Source: Epichloe hybrida (Eukaryota > Ascomycota > Sordariomycetes > Hypocreales > Clavicipitaceae). From it: a stretch of 64,000 nt of DNA. The position numbers and the translations under genes are program-made. Location: the NCBI GenBank assembly GCA_019022495.1, contig JAFEKR010000007.1:434001-498000 (forward strand), given 5' to 3'. Positions 1 through 10,978 of this stretch are shown here, in pieces (positions within the stretch are counted from its first letter, which is position 1; each line of letters opens with the position of its first letter). Under the pieces are notes generated by a model. That model made no database searches, was not told the DNA's origin, and worked only from the letters and a program-made list of their open reading frames with translations.

Positions 1-51
1 TATCTTTCCTTTCCCCAATGAGACATTCATTCTGAGGCGCAAATTCGCAAA

Positions 52-1101
52 TCACAAGATTGGCAGCGAAATCTTATTGTCCCAGTCCACATTCTTCTCG
101 TAGCACTCGACTCGCTCGCGACAAGTGCCGAAGATGCGGTCCCAAAGTCGCGTCTGCTTGCCGTAGTTGGCGCTGCTCTTCCAGCCCTTTCTGTGGTGCA
201 AGTCGTGATCCTCAATGATGAGCTCGGCCTTGAAGAAGCGCAGGATAAAGTTGAAGGGGTTGGGTGGCGTGGCGACAATGCGGAGACCGCTGTGGCCGGC
301 AAGTTCAGCAAAGACGACGTACTGGTGGCAAACCCACCATTCGTAGAAGCCCATAGGTAAGCCCATGAATTTCATGGTGAAGTAGGTGATGACGGGGATG
401 CCAGCGATGTCGAAGAGTTCCTGCTCGAAATCGGCGTACAGTGTTAACAAGGGGTTAGGGTGCTTGGTCAGATGATGAGTGCGGTGGAACTTCCACAGGC
501 CGTCGACGTCATGCATCAGCCTATGGTACCAGTAGAACCAGAAGTCAAGAATAATTCCGTACAGGCCGATTTCGAGGAATAGCCAGTAGAAGTTCATGGT
601 GGAGGGCGTCTGGGAAACGCTGTATGATAGAAAAATGGTGAAGATTGGTCGGAATGTTGACGTCGCGATAAGGGATTTCAGAACCTTGAAGACACTGGTA
701 TCGGGAACACCGTCGCGCTCGTGGACGTCGCCGTCGAGGAAGCCCGTCTTGTGGCCGAGTTCTCGCAGAATATTCAGCTCTCGGATGGCCTTGATCTTGA
801 ACGCAGCGCTATAGAGGAGAACAGCTTGCCAGGCCGTCAGATTGTGGCCCGTGTACACGACGTACAGGTGGTGCAGAGCGATGGGAATGAAGGCGTGGGC
901 GAGAATGAAGCGATGCTGGTAGAAGTCGTTCAAGAACGGAACGGCATCGGACTTTTGATGTACGGGCACATCTCTGTTCAGATCGCTCGGGTGGATGGAG
1001 AAGATTTCGTAGAACCAGTGGAAGACACCCCACTCGGAGCGGTCCTTCTGACGCCACGTCGACTTGATCGAGTCCTTGGGCTTCGGCTGGGTTGAACTCA
1101 T
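52..1101 (-). CDS. Fatty acid hydroxylase superfamily (sterol desaturase-like) membrane protein
   Basis: Single-exon 349-aa protein. Family members are di-iron integral membrane enzymes of the endoplasmic reticulum that hydroxylate or desaturate lipids. The family's histidine clusters are visible: HRLMH near residue 195, HRTHH near 207 and HDLHH near 300, spaced as expected for the FA_hydroxylase domain. Hydrophobic segments lie near residues 70-100 and 150-190 and between the second and third clusters (about 225-265). The start at 1101 was chosen because the ATG follows a CCACC-type context and gives a polar N-terminus before the first hydrophobic stretch. It is transcribed divergently from the oxygenase-like gene at 2761. 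I cannot name the substrate; fungal paralogues include C-4 methylsterol oxidase-like and uncharacterised members, and this one looks like the latter. Confidence 0.85.
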   Translation of the reverse strand: MSSTQPKPKDSIKSTWRQKDRSEWGVFHWFYEIFSIHPSDLNRDVPVHQKSDAVPFLNDFYQHRFILAHAFIPIALHHLYVVYTGHNLTAWQAVLLYSAAFKIKAIRELNILRELGHKTGFLDGDVHERDGVPDTSVFKVLKSLIATSTFRPIFTIFLSYSVSQTPSTMNFYWLFLEIGLYGIILDFWFYWYHRLMHDVDGLWKFHRTHHLTKHPNPLLTLYADFEQELFDIAGIPVITYFTMKFMGLPMGFYEWWVCHQYVVFAELAGHSGLRIVATPPNPFNFILRFFKAELIIEDHDLHHRKGWKSSANYGKQTRLWDRIFGTCRERVECYEKNVDWDNKISLPIL

Positions 1102-2760
1102 GGTGGGAGAGTTGGCGCTTGCGTTTCAGAAGATGAGAATGATGTATTCCAGGTTGTGGGTGGAAACAGGTAAGCAGCAACCGAAGCGCTTGTACAGGCG
1201 GCTGGAAGGTTGAAATAAATATAAAAGGTTTGGTTTACATTCAGGAGTGTGGCGAAGTAGGGATGGCATCATCGCCTCCCATCTATTTGTACATGAAGCC
1301 GATGGGCAACAATGAGATCATCACATGCCTCGCCCCCCGACTTGCCGCCGGCATGTGAAACACCCTGCATACATATGGCGTGGCGCATGACGACGTGGGT
1401 TGCGCGTTTCTAATTTTGCCCGTGTTGGCGAATATGAGAAAAGTCTCCGTATGTGCATGTGCTCCAGGTTGCCATGAATGGCCAGGAGCGTGGCCAGAAG
1501 CGTGGCCAGAAGCGTGGCCAGCCCGAGAATTCTGGGGGAGGGAGGCCCGGAGGTGGACGGCCGGTCACGATGCTGGCGTGCCAGTTGGACTCGCCACTTT
1601 TGCCCGATTGGGAAGTGGGAAGTGGGAAGTGGGATCAGGACGGAGAAACGGGTGATCCATTCGAGGCCGAGCCTTTTTGGTGGCAAAGACGGGTTGGTGC
1701 ATTTGCGTGGACCCGCCGGCCCCGTCGTGTTGTTTGCATGTGGTGTTGTTTGGTGTTGTGTTTGATGTGTGTTGATGTATGTTGATTGTGTCGATTGTGT
1801 CGATTGTGACGATGAGCAATGAATGACCCCTGTTCTGGGGGTTGCATCATGGATGTCTTTGAGTGCGGCGACTTCGAGGGACACGCGTCGACGAACCTGA
1901 TTGACTCGTCAGCTCATGGTCAACGGTGAGAGATGCGTGTCCAAACCTCGGCGCTGGTCCATCAGAATCAGAAGACAAATCTGCATCCAGCCAGCCTCCA
2001 GCATCCAGCATCCAGCATCCAGCATCCAGCATCCAGCATCCAGCATCCAGCATCCAGCATCCAGCATCCAGCATCCAGCATCCAGCATCCATGGCTCCGT
2101 TTCTTCTTTCGCCACACCTTGATCGGAGCCGAGCAAGGAAGGGTCTGGGATTTCCCCTGTGCACCCGCTGCCCAGCTCCTCTTGTTCCTCCCACTTCCTC
2201 CCATTTTGCCCCTCCCGAGTTGCCACTCACTCATACGGCAGGAACGATGCATGCACATCGTCGATAATCCGTACTTGCACATCTGACCTCTACACCGCCC
2301 GGACTTGGTGGTGCTGCACGACATCTTCCTCAACAGTCAATATCAAGAACCCTCCTTGAGAATGGCTTACGTCTCAAAAGTGGGCAGTCTTGTCTCAAAA
2401 TCGTTGCACTAGAACCGGCTACTTCCTGCCGTCCGTCCCTCTCATCATGTCTCATCATGCTACCTTGTAGTAAGTAGTAGGAGGTCCTTTTCTAGAAAAT
2501 CCCCTCCAGGACTAATCAACTTCTTGAACTACTCCGTGCTGAACTACGGATACACAGACATGACGAGAAAAACCCTGGCGGTCAATGGCCAATGGCCACC
2601 TTCAACCACGCGGCTCCCCCCGATGGATCCTTGACCCTTGACGCGTTCTGGCCCACGCGTCGTGGCATTCAGTTGTTCATTGTGCGTCGATTTGCTTCCT
2701 TCGCCAAGACAACTGACTGACTGATCCCTCTTTTCCCATTTTCAATTGAAGCGGGCAATC
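1102..2760. other. Divergent intergenic region rich in simple tandem repeats
   Basis: This 1.66-kb spacer separates two divergently transcribed genes and must hold both promoters. It has several simple arrays: a 12-bp unit (GTGGCCAGAAGC) around 1487-1522, GGGAAGT copies at 1609-1633, a 9-bp GATTGTGTC array at 1785-1810 and the heptamer array annotated separately. ORFs across it are made of the repeats and show no family resemblance. A TAATCCGTA word lies at 2265-2273. Confidence 0.7.
2001..2091. repeat. Perfect heptanucleotide minisatellite (GCATCCA)13
   Basis: Thirteen uninterrupted copies of GCATCCA run from 2001 to 2091, with degenerate copies just upstream (from about 1983). Because 7 is not a multiple of 3, all three forward frames read the same repeating heptapeptide, which creates several spurious overlapping ORFs. 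Confidence 0.97.
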
Positions 2761-4002
2761 ATGGCATCAGGCCAAGAATCCACGACTGCGACGGTGCCTG
2801 CGATGCTGACTGCGACGGTGCCTGCGACGGTGCCCGCGGCAGGAAACAACTCGGCACGAAACAACCAAGAACAACCACGCTCTGCCGTCGAGACCTTCAA
2901 GTGCGGCGGCGATGAAGAGAGCGCTGCCAGCGACCTGGGCACTGATTCTTATCATGGTGGGCTCAAGGAGGATCTTCTCAGTGCCCTCTCAAGCATCCAG
3001 GCTCCGGGATCCTTTGCATCCTTCGGTGTCCTGCCCCAGCCGCCGCCTGCCGACCTGTTCGTCGACCAGGTCGGCGACATCGTCATGCCCTTGAGCGAGT
3101 CCCAAGCCCGTCAGCTCATCACCAAGGCTCGTCAGGCGCCATACGGCAAGGGGAGTGACACCATCGTCGACACTGCTGTCCGGAATACGTGGGAGCTGGA
3201 CGCGGGGCAGTTCGCATTCCGGAATCCACGTTGGCCCGGCTTCATCCAGGGCTTGTGTGTCCGAGTCTCCTTGGACCTGGGCATCAACGCGCCCATCACG
3301 GCGCAGATTTACAAAATGCTCATCTACGAAAAGGGTGCCATGTTCAAGCCACACACCGAGTAGGTCCTCTTGCCTATTCAGAAAAATCTGAACAGTCTTG
3401 CATCTCGACAGTTGTAACGGCGTAACGGCCAAGATGTCGACTGACCATGGCCACGCAGCACTGAGAAGATACCTGGCATGTTCGGCACCCTCGTCGTCTG
3501 CCTGCCGTCCGCGCACCAAGGCGGAGAGGTAATTCTCCAGCACTGCGGCGAGAAAAAGGTTTTCGAATCGTCCAGCTTCTCGCAGTCCTTCGCTTCCTGG
3601 TACTCGGACGTGTCGCACGAGGTGCGCCCTGTCAAGTCCGGCTTCCGATGGGTCCTGACTTACAACCTCGCCCATGATTTGACTCGACCACGTCCGTCGG
3701 CAGGCTTACATCAGTTCGAGACCCAGGCGCTTCGTCGCACTCTGAGCAGATGGCTTGGCGAGGCCAGAGGGTCACGCGAGAGGAACTTTGTGTACCACGT
3801 GCTCGACCACGACTACACCGAAGCCAACATTTCGCTTAAGGCGTTGAAGACGCGAGACTTGGCCCAGGTCCAGGTTCTCAAGGAGATATCCAGCGACTTG
3901 GCCGTCGATGTCTTCCTCGCCTTGCTGGAACTGAGGGAGATGGGAACTTGCGAGTACGACCACTCCGATAGGCGTTATGACAGGTATAATAAGTATTACC
4001 AT

Positions 4003-4034
<32 letters not shown>

Positions 4035-6242
4035 TGACGAACCTGGCTATCACCATATTGAAGACATTCTCGAGACGAACTATGCAGTGAAGACCCTCGT
4101 CGACTTGGAGGGCCACGTGGTGACGCAGGATCTAGACCTGAATCAAGATGACATCCTCCAAGACGACTGTTTCGTTAACCTCGACCAAGCTGACGAAGAG
4201 GAGTACGAAGGGTATATGGGTAACTCGGTGTGTCTCTCTGTTGGTAGCTGAAATGAAGCTGGCCCAAGCATTACCGGCAACTTGTGAGAGCTAAATGTAC
4301 TAATACGATTGTTTCTGTTTCTTTTCTCCCCAGGGTCCAACGGCAACACACTGGTATCGATTGGCGGTACGTGCCGACCCTGAATCCTCATGTGTGCCAT
4401 CACTGGTCGCTCACTTTTCAGAAATTTAGGCCGTAGCCATCGTTCCCCGTGATTCGCTCGTGTCTTTCTTTGCAGCCAACTCTCGGGATGATTACCGATG
4501 CTCTTCACGCGGCCAGAATCTCAACACACAGATCAAGTATTTGGCCCGAGCATGTCTGCAGCCACAGGCCTCCGAGTCCTCGGTCAACGCGCTGGTGAAA
4601 CTGTCCAAGCAGGCATGGAATCCTGGCGACGAGATAGTTGACGGGGACGGCATACGGGACGTCCTCAAGGCAGCGATCCAGCACGAAAAATGGACCTTGT
4701 TTGAGGAGGCTGCTAGCCATCACCAGGGCCGTCTGCCACCAGAGTTCTTCTCCTGGGCGCGGCAGTGGTTGCGCTCTGGCGACGGTGGCGCCAATGAGCG
4801 GTTCAGTGCCATTCGCAGGGGGTAGGCATGCTTGCTGCATCATGTGGCCCTTTGCCAGAGCTAACGATGGCAGAATATCCTCCGCCATTTCGTCGTACCC
4901 TCATTTCGCCTCCCAGTTCAGGGCCATCGCGAACTTGATACTCTTTCCGAATACCACTTCGACTCGTCTCAGCCTCGCTGCCGCTCCTAGCTACATTCTG
5001 GATTGGGCTCGCGCCAAACTCCGCCGTTGCCTCGATGCCTGCGCGTCCCTATCCCTGGGCCGCGAAGATGGACCGGCCATGGTGGACGTTGCCTGGTATT
5101 TCAAAGACCCCTCCGTCTTTTTCTCGCAAATGTTCGTAACGCCAGCTTCCTTACTTTTGATTTCCCGCTATCGGTACAACAACGCCAACTAATTCCGCAG
5201 TATCTTGCCCGTAATCGATCAGAGACACGACGCCGCTGCCTTCTTCCTTGCGTTCCTGGCCCGGCTACGACAGCAAAGCCTCGAGGGTACTGAGCCGATG
5301 GAGAATGCTGTACAGCTTTACCAGACCAAGGCCAGATCCTTCATCAACCTGGTGGATTTTGCAAAGATGCACGGCAACGTCCAAGTCCATGACCGCCGGA
5401 CAGCCATCAGTCCTGAAATGCTGGCCGATTTCTTCTCGTCCATCGTCCAGTCGAGCACAGAGGCAGACGACCTCGTAACGCCATTCGTTTCCAAGCTCGT
5501 GGCAAAGGCCCCCCAGCTCCCAGCAGGCGAATTCCACGCCCTGTGGCTGCCCTTCCTACGCTGCCTGATACCCATTCTCGCCTCCAACACCATACCCCTC
5601 ACCACCCCATACTGTCAGCAGCTCTTTTCCGCCCTCCTAAAAGCCTACCTCGACAGGTACGTGGGACACAAGCCCGCCAAGGAAAGAAGCCTGGTGCGGC
5701 CCGCTGTGCGCTGTCGGTGCGCCGACTGCAACTCCCTGAACGCCTTTCTCGCCAGCCGGACAGAGAGAGTCGGCTTCTTTGCCGTGAACAAGCAACGGCG
5801 CGCGCACTTGCACCAGCAGCTCGACTCCTGTAAAGTCGACTGCACTTATGAAACGCGCCGGTCGGGATCACCCCAAACGTTGGTGGTGACCAAAACATGC
5901 CGCCATGATGAGAAGAGGCTCCTGGACTGGAAGTCGCGGTTGATGCTGGCGAAAAAACAGATTCAGCAGCAATTCGACAACGCCCACCTCGTGCCACTCC
6001 TCGGGGCCAGCTACCCGACCATTGTCAACATGGAGCACCTCCTCGCGGCGGAGCCGGCCCAGGGTCAACCGCCGCCGCCAGTGGCTTCAGCCTCCCCGAG
6101 GACGACGAGCCAGCCGCCGCGTCGGCTGTTGCAGGCGATTGGCTCGGCGGGCTCGTCCCAGCCACAGCCACCACCCGTGGCTGGAGTGAAGCGGAAGGCC
6201 TCTCCCGCCGAGATTGAAGTGATTGATTTGACCAGCGAGTAG
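2761..6242 (+). CDS. 2OG-Fe(II) oxygenase (prolyl 4-hydroxylase-like fold) domain protein, six exons
   Basis: Proposed exons are 2761-3359, 3459-4227, 4334-4366, 4430-4821, 4874-5131 and 5201-6242, giving 1030 aa. All introns are GT-AG and phases close exactly. Intron 1 splits the aspartate codon of the iron-binding HxD motif: joining gives H198-x-D200 in KPHTDTEKIPGM. Downstream H253 (SDVSHEV) and R263 (SGFRWVL) complete the expected 2-His-1-carboxylate and 2-oxoglutarate site. A run of 12 Asp encoded by GAC/GAT repeats lies near 4003-4040, and the C-terminus is Pro/Ser-rich with a basic stretch, so nuclear localisation is possible. Exon 3 is only 33 nt. Large proteins of this layout recur in fungi; substrate and role are unknown to me. 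The exon 5 donor (GTTCGT at 5132) is the least certain junction. Confidence 0.82.
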
Positions 6243-6564
6243 TAGGGTGGGTGGTGAGTAGGGGTGGGTGCTCGCGGATGACATCTGGGTAGTAGGCATG
6301 ACGAATGCAAAGTGAATACAAAGAGACTACATGTAGCAGATGAAAGAAGGGACGCAAGCTCAGGTACTGCAAAAAAAGAAGACTTGATACAAAAGTAATC
6401 TCCATAACATGAGACATGCCACCAGCCACACCCGCGCCCCTCTTTCCTTCGACAAAACTCCAGCCCGAATCGGCGGGATGGCCTCGGCGTCTTCTCCCCG
6501 CGAGCACACAGCTTTTGCAGCACCCAGGAGCGAACGTCGCCCCGTCCCCGTCCGAGTATCCATG
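6243..6564. other. 3' flank of the oxygenase gene, before the retroelement insertion
   Basis: This is normal-composition unique DNA, likely 3' UTR and terminator of the upstream gene. No gene is visible. It ends at the ACTAC target duplication (6565-6569). Confidence 0.6.
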
Positions 6565-6569
6565 ACTAC
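6565..6569. repeat. Target site duplication ACTAC, left copy of outer element
   Basis: Identical to 18653-18657 and immediately outside the LTR terminus, as expected for integrase-mediated 5-bp staggered insertion. Confidence 0.9.
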
Positions 6570-6809
6570 TGTTGGACCGAGCAGCTAGGATTAGAAATGA
6601 AGGTGTGGATTGAGTTGCCTAACCCTATAACTTATAAGAGGGCGCGGACTACGGTTTAAATAACTAAGTACCTATACTATAGGGTATATAATCTGCCTAT
6701 ATAAACTATACTATGTATTTACTAAAGGTCTAGAAAAGTAACTAGTTAGGTAGGTCCTAGTGTCTAAGTTACTTATATATAGTTAAGTGCTTATAGTAGG
6801 ATTCTAATA
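6570..6809 (-). repeat. Left LTR (3' LTR) of outer element
   Basis: 240 bp, aligned to 18420-18652 with one 7-bp length difference near 6627. The substitutions I aligned are all C/T or G/A transitions. The outer end (TGTTGGACCGAGCAG) is intact, while the inner end is strongly A+T-shifted relative to the right copy. Confidence 0.9.
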
Positions 6810-6999
6810 TATCCCCCTAGGAGGCTTATAATTAAGGCATCCTATAATAATTTAATTAAATTAATCTCTATAATAATCTAATTATTATTAATTATAGTAG
6901 GGTTTTCTAGTAATTCCTGCTTCTTTAAGTTAGTACTAAGTATTTAATCTAGTAACTATATAAGCCCTAGTGCCTATCTGAAATCTATAAATGCTTTTC

Positions 7000-8900
7000 C
7001 TATTAGTAGCTTTATAAAGCTATTAGTAATTATCTCTTTTATTACCTTCTAGGTAATATTAAAGGTTCCCTTTATAACCTCTTAATAAAGCTAGTAATAA
7101 TAGATATTAACATAGCGTAGTTATATTATAAGCTTAATGAATTCTTCCTTAAGAAGACAAATTATTTATATATTATTATATTTAATCTTAAGGGTATTAT
7201 CTCTAAGATATAATCTAACTTCCTAATATAATTATTTAAAGGTAATTAGCTTTTTACTATAATATAATAGCGCTAGGAGCTTTACTTCTATAGAAAAGGT
7301 TATTATAGTCTCTTATTTTCTTACTTTAAAAAGTATAGGACCTCTAAAGAGCTTTATAATATAGCCTTATAAGCTTTTTCTTATAACTAGATTATTAGTA
7401 AAGGAAGTATTACTATATACTTTAAGTTTAGGATTATTATTATTAAATTTAATTAAGAGATCTCCTTATATATAACTATACTCTAGAGCCTTTTCTATAG
7501 CTTCTATATACTAAGGTCCTAGGCGTTAAAGGTACTATAATAGTTATAATACTATAAAGGTAATATCTAGCTATGTAATAATTATAGGATATAATAAAGT
7601 ACTAACTAGGGATTAATATCTCTTTAAATCCTTTAGATTAATATTACCTTTAAAGGAATTAAGTAAAATAGTAGTTATTAGTACTATTAGCTTCTGTTCT
7701 AAGACTTTAATATTAAATTTAATTATAGCTTTATTTTAATAGGACTTCTAATTAAGCTATAATTATTAATTTTCGTAATCTCTAATAATTTTAACCCCTA
7801 AGAACTATTATAATTTACTAAGGTCCTTAATATTATACCTCTTAAAGAGTCTCTCTTTAAATTTATTATAAAGAGCTAACTTTCCCTTTATAAATAAGGC
7901 TATAAGGTTATTAATATAGAAGAAGATAATTAATCTATCCTTAATAAATATATAAATATCTTTAAAGATCTATATAAATCCTTTACTTACTAACTATTTA
8001 ATTAATTTCTTTATCTAAAGAAAGGAAACTTTACATAGCCTATAGATAGCGCTTAAGAGCTTTAAGTAAGCTTATTTATCCCTATAACCTAGCGGTATCT
8101 TATAATATACCTCTTTATTTAGCTTTAAGTTTAGGAAAGCTATAATAAAGTTATACTAATAAGCTTTAAGGTTAAAGTAGTATAGAATTACTATAAGGAG
8201 CCTAAATATAATACTTACTAATATAGTAGCTCTTATAGAAAGGTTCTCTTTTGCTTACTAATTCCTAAGTATATATAATTAAGCCTTATGCCTTATAAGG
8301 TAGCCTAATTAATCTAATTTATAAGTAAATACCTAAGTAAGTCCTAAGATCTTAATATATAAAGGGACTTCTAATTTACTAACTTTAATAGTAACCTTAT
8401 TATTAATAACTTTATTATACTCTTTATTTCTTACTTTAATAAATACCTTTTCTTTAAGGTACCTAGCTAAATAATTATAATAAGTAAGAGGTAAAGGAAG
8501 TCTTAATATATAAGGCTTTTCTTTACTCTTAGCTCCTAGGGTAAAGGTAGTAGTAAAAGCTTAAAGATAATTTAATAAAGCTTCTAGCTTCTCTAGTAGA
8601 TAATTCTATTAAAGCTTATTCTCTTATAACCATTTGTTTAAGGCTTAATGTAGTAAAAGCTAATCTAGAGACTTTCTAGGCATATAATTAAGGATATAAA
8701 TAGCTACTTCCATAGCTATAGGCTAAAGATTCTCTAGAAAGCCTGCTTAGGTTATTAGAGTTATTATAACTCTTATTATTACCCCCCTAGACCGCTTAGC
8801 ATGCCTATTTTAATACGGATAAGCTAGACTAGATTTTCTAATAATAATACCTCTATTAGTGACTTTTACCTCTTACTTCCTAGTCTAGAAGGTAGTTTCC
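7000..8900 (-). pseudogene. Decayed Copia pol (integrase end and reverse transcriptase) of outer element
   Basis: Reverse-strand translation gives stop-riddled Copia-like sequence. The mutated catalytic box YINN with following FIKGKLALYNKF-type residues lies at about 7918-7870, and an integrase-end-like stretch lies near 8640-8720. Boundaries are approximate. Stops are mainly TAA/TAG, as expected when Gln and Trp codons undergo C-to-T or G-to-A change. Confidence 0.65.
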
Positions 8901-9010
8901 CTATTAGTAATAATAACCATAATATAAATTCTAAAGGTCCTTACATAGCGCGCTTCTAATTAATTAAAGCAAGACATAATTTCAGTCTTTATTAGAATTA
9001 TAAAGATATA

Positions 9011-9391
9011 TATATTATTTACGCTAGCTAGCTCTATAGATGGCTATTACTAGTACTCCTACTACTGAGTCAAAAGGGAAAACCCTATACTAGGAAGAAA
9101 AACCCCCTTGCGTCTGTGTACGGGCCGGCGCCGGCCCTGTGACGGGTCTGCGCCGCTTGGTGTGTTTCCTGTCGTAGGTGTTTGTTGCCAGCTTACGCTA
9201 GCCTTATCCCGTTGAAAAGAAAAAAGAAAGGAAAAATGTGTGGAATAAGCCCCTTCCGGTCCTGTTCCAGTGCGATAACACGTCTGTCCCGAGTCTCTCT
9301 GCTTCGGGCCAGGGTAGAGTGAATCCGGATTCGCAGCGTTAATTCACTTCTTGTTCACTTTCGCGCTAACTCTTCCATGGCCCCACTTTTC
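9011..9391. mobile_element. GC-rich, unmutated 381-bp insert flanked by a 15-bp direct repeat
   Basis: In a block of extreme A+T, roughly 9050-9390 has ordinary GC content. The 15-base word AATTATAAAGATATA occurs at 8996-9010 and again at 9392-9406, directly bracketing the island. This is the length of target duplication made by target-primed reverse transcription (LINE/SINE). Read on the minus strand, the insert ends in an A/T-rich tail (TAAATAATATA). It contains a perfect 16-bp palindrome at 9122-9137 and no long ORF. I see no convincing Pol III A/B boxes, so SINE identity is inference. Confidence 0.6.
9122..9137. repeat. Perfect 16-bp GC palindrome
   Basis: GGGCCGGCGCCGGCCC is its own reverse complement and lies inside the GC-rich insert. 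Confidence 0.95.
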
Positions 9392-10669
9392 AATTATAAA
9401 GATATAGTAGAGGCCTATTACTCTATAAGTAAAGAGAGTAATATAACAATCCTTATTATAGCCCTATAATTAAGTAAAGAGGTTATAGGTTATAACCTAA
9501 AGAGGTCCTAAGGGTAAGGAATCCATCTATAGAACTTGCAATATCTACCTCTATACCTTAGCTATATAGCAAATCTTATATTTACCCTTACTACACTCTT
9601 TTATTAGTATATTAACCTTTTAAAGCACTTAATCCATTATATCTTCACCTAGATAAGCTATTCTTGCGTGCTAAAGGTTTACTTTTGTAGTTATTAGGGG
9701 TTTTAGGTTATAAGAGTCCTTTCTAATAGTAAAAGCCTTATTAAGGCTATCCCCTTTAATATATAGTTAAGTACTAATAGTTATAGTTAAAAAGATCTTA
9801 TAATTACCTCTTACTAGGTCTATAATAATCCTTATAAGATTATCTTACCTTATACCTTTTACTATAAGTAACTAAAGTAATATAAGGTTTATAAAGAAGG
9901 TTAGTTAATACTACGCGTTTAATAATATAAGGGTCTGGCTATTTGTTAATTTAATCCGGGCTATGCTAATGCTATAAGCCTTAGTAACTCTGTACCTAGC
10001 TTAGATACTTAGTTAATTACCGTAATTTAGGTTAATAAACTAGCGTTTATTATTAAAGATATATACTAAAGTACTACTATTAAGTATTGCTTATAAGCGC
10101 CCTTAGGTATAAAAAGCCTCTAAAGATAGCTCTGTAGTAATAAAGGCAGTATTACTCTCTAGCTTGCTTTCCTTTGCTTCCTTGGCTTTCTTTATGTTAT
10201 GCTCCTTAAGCTATATGTTATAGGCCTTTTTAATATTATTAGATTATTAATTTATTACTTCTTTTGCCTTTTTTAATTAATCTTCCTTAATAGTCTAATT
10301 CTTAGGCAGGCAAAGCGTTTAATAGTTCTTCTAAGAGTCCTTTAACTTCTTAGCCTTATACTTATTATAATAAATATAAAGTAGCTTCTTATCTCCCTTA
10401 TTAAGATTTTCTTTAGTCTAACTATTAAGAGTTAGCTTTACTCTAAAAGATTCTCTGGATTTGCTTTAAGATCTTCCCTAGGCTTTAATTAGATGCCTAA
10501 TCCTTGTAATTATAGAGTAGAAATTAAGGGTTTTACCCTTAATCTTAGCGGTAAAGATTAGTAAATTAATTTAAGCTGAAATTAAAGGGAATTAGGTGCT
10601 AATAGCATTATTAATTATCTTAATTAGAGAGTTACCTTTTATAATTAAGTAATTTGCTTAAAAACATTG

Positions 10670-10978
10670 TGTTAGAACAAAGGTGATATTAATCGCGCGT
10701 CGCAGCCGCAATTACCTAGCAGAAGTTTAGGCCGCGCGCGGACCCCACACGTGACCTATAACCTAGCACGTTAATTAGCTAGGAAATGTAGGGATATAAA
10801 CGCGTAACCCCTTTTCCCTTTATATATTATAACTTCTAGCTTTTTACCTCTCTTTTCCTATAACTTAATTAATTATAATAACAGATAACGTAGCCTAGAA
10901 TAGATAATCAATAATGATACTATTCTTCGGGCTCATAACTATATTACACATTAAATTCAATACCCTGTGAATCTAATA
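10670..10978 (+). repeat. 5' LTR of inner Copia element
   Basis: 309 bp. Its 5' half keeps CG-rich sequence (for example CGCGCGTCGCAGCCGC), while its 3' half is shifted to TA relative to the right LTR (terminal CA has become TA at 10977-10978). All differences I aligned are transitions. Confidence 0.92.

Noticed and set aside
1901..2333. Overlapping ORFs in several frames encoding a repeated PASSIQH-type heptapeptide
   Set aside because: They are produced by the (GCATCCA)13 array in every frame; no conserved domain or codon structure.
9061..9390. GC-rich island considered as a surviving promoter or gene of the host
   Set aside because: It is exactly bracketed by a 15-bp direct repeat inside a retroelement and has no usable ORF, so a later insertion fits better.
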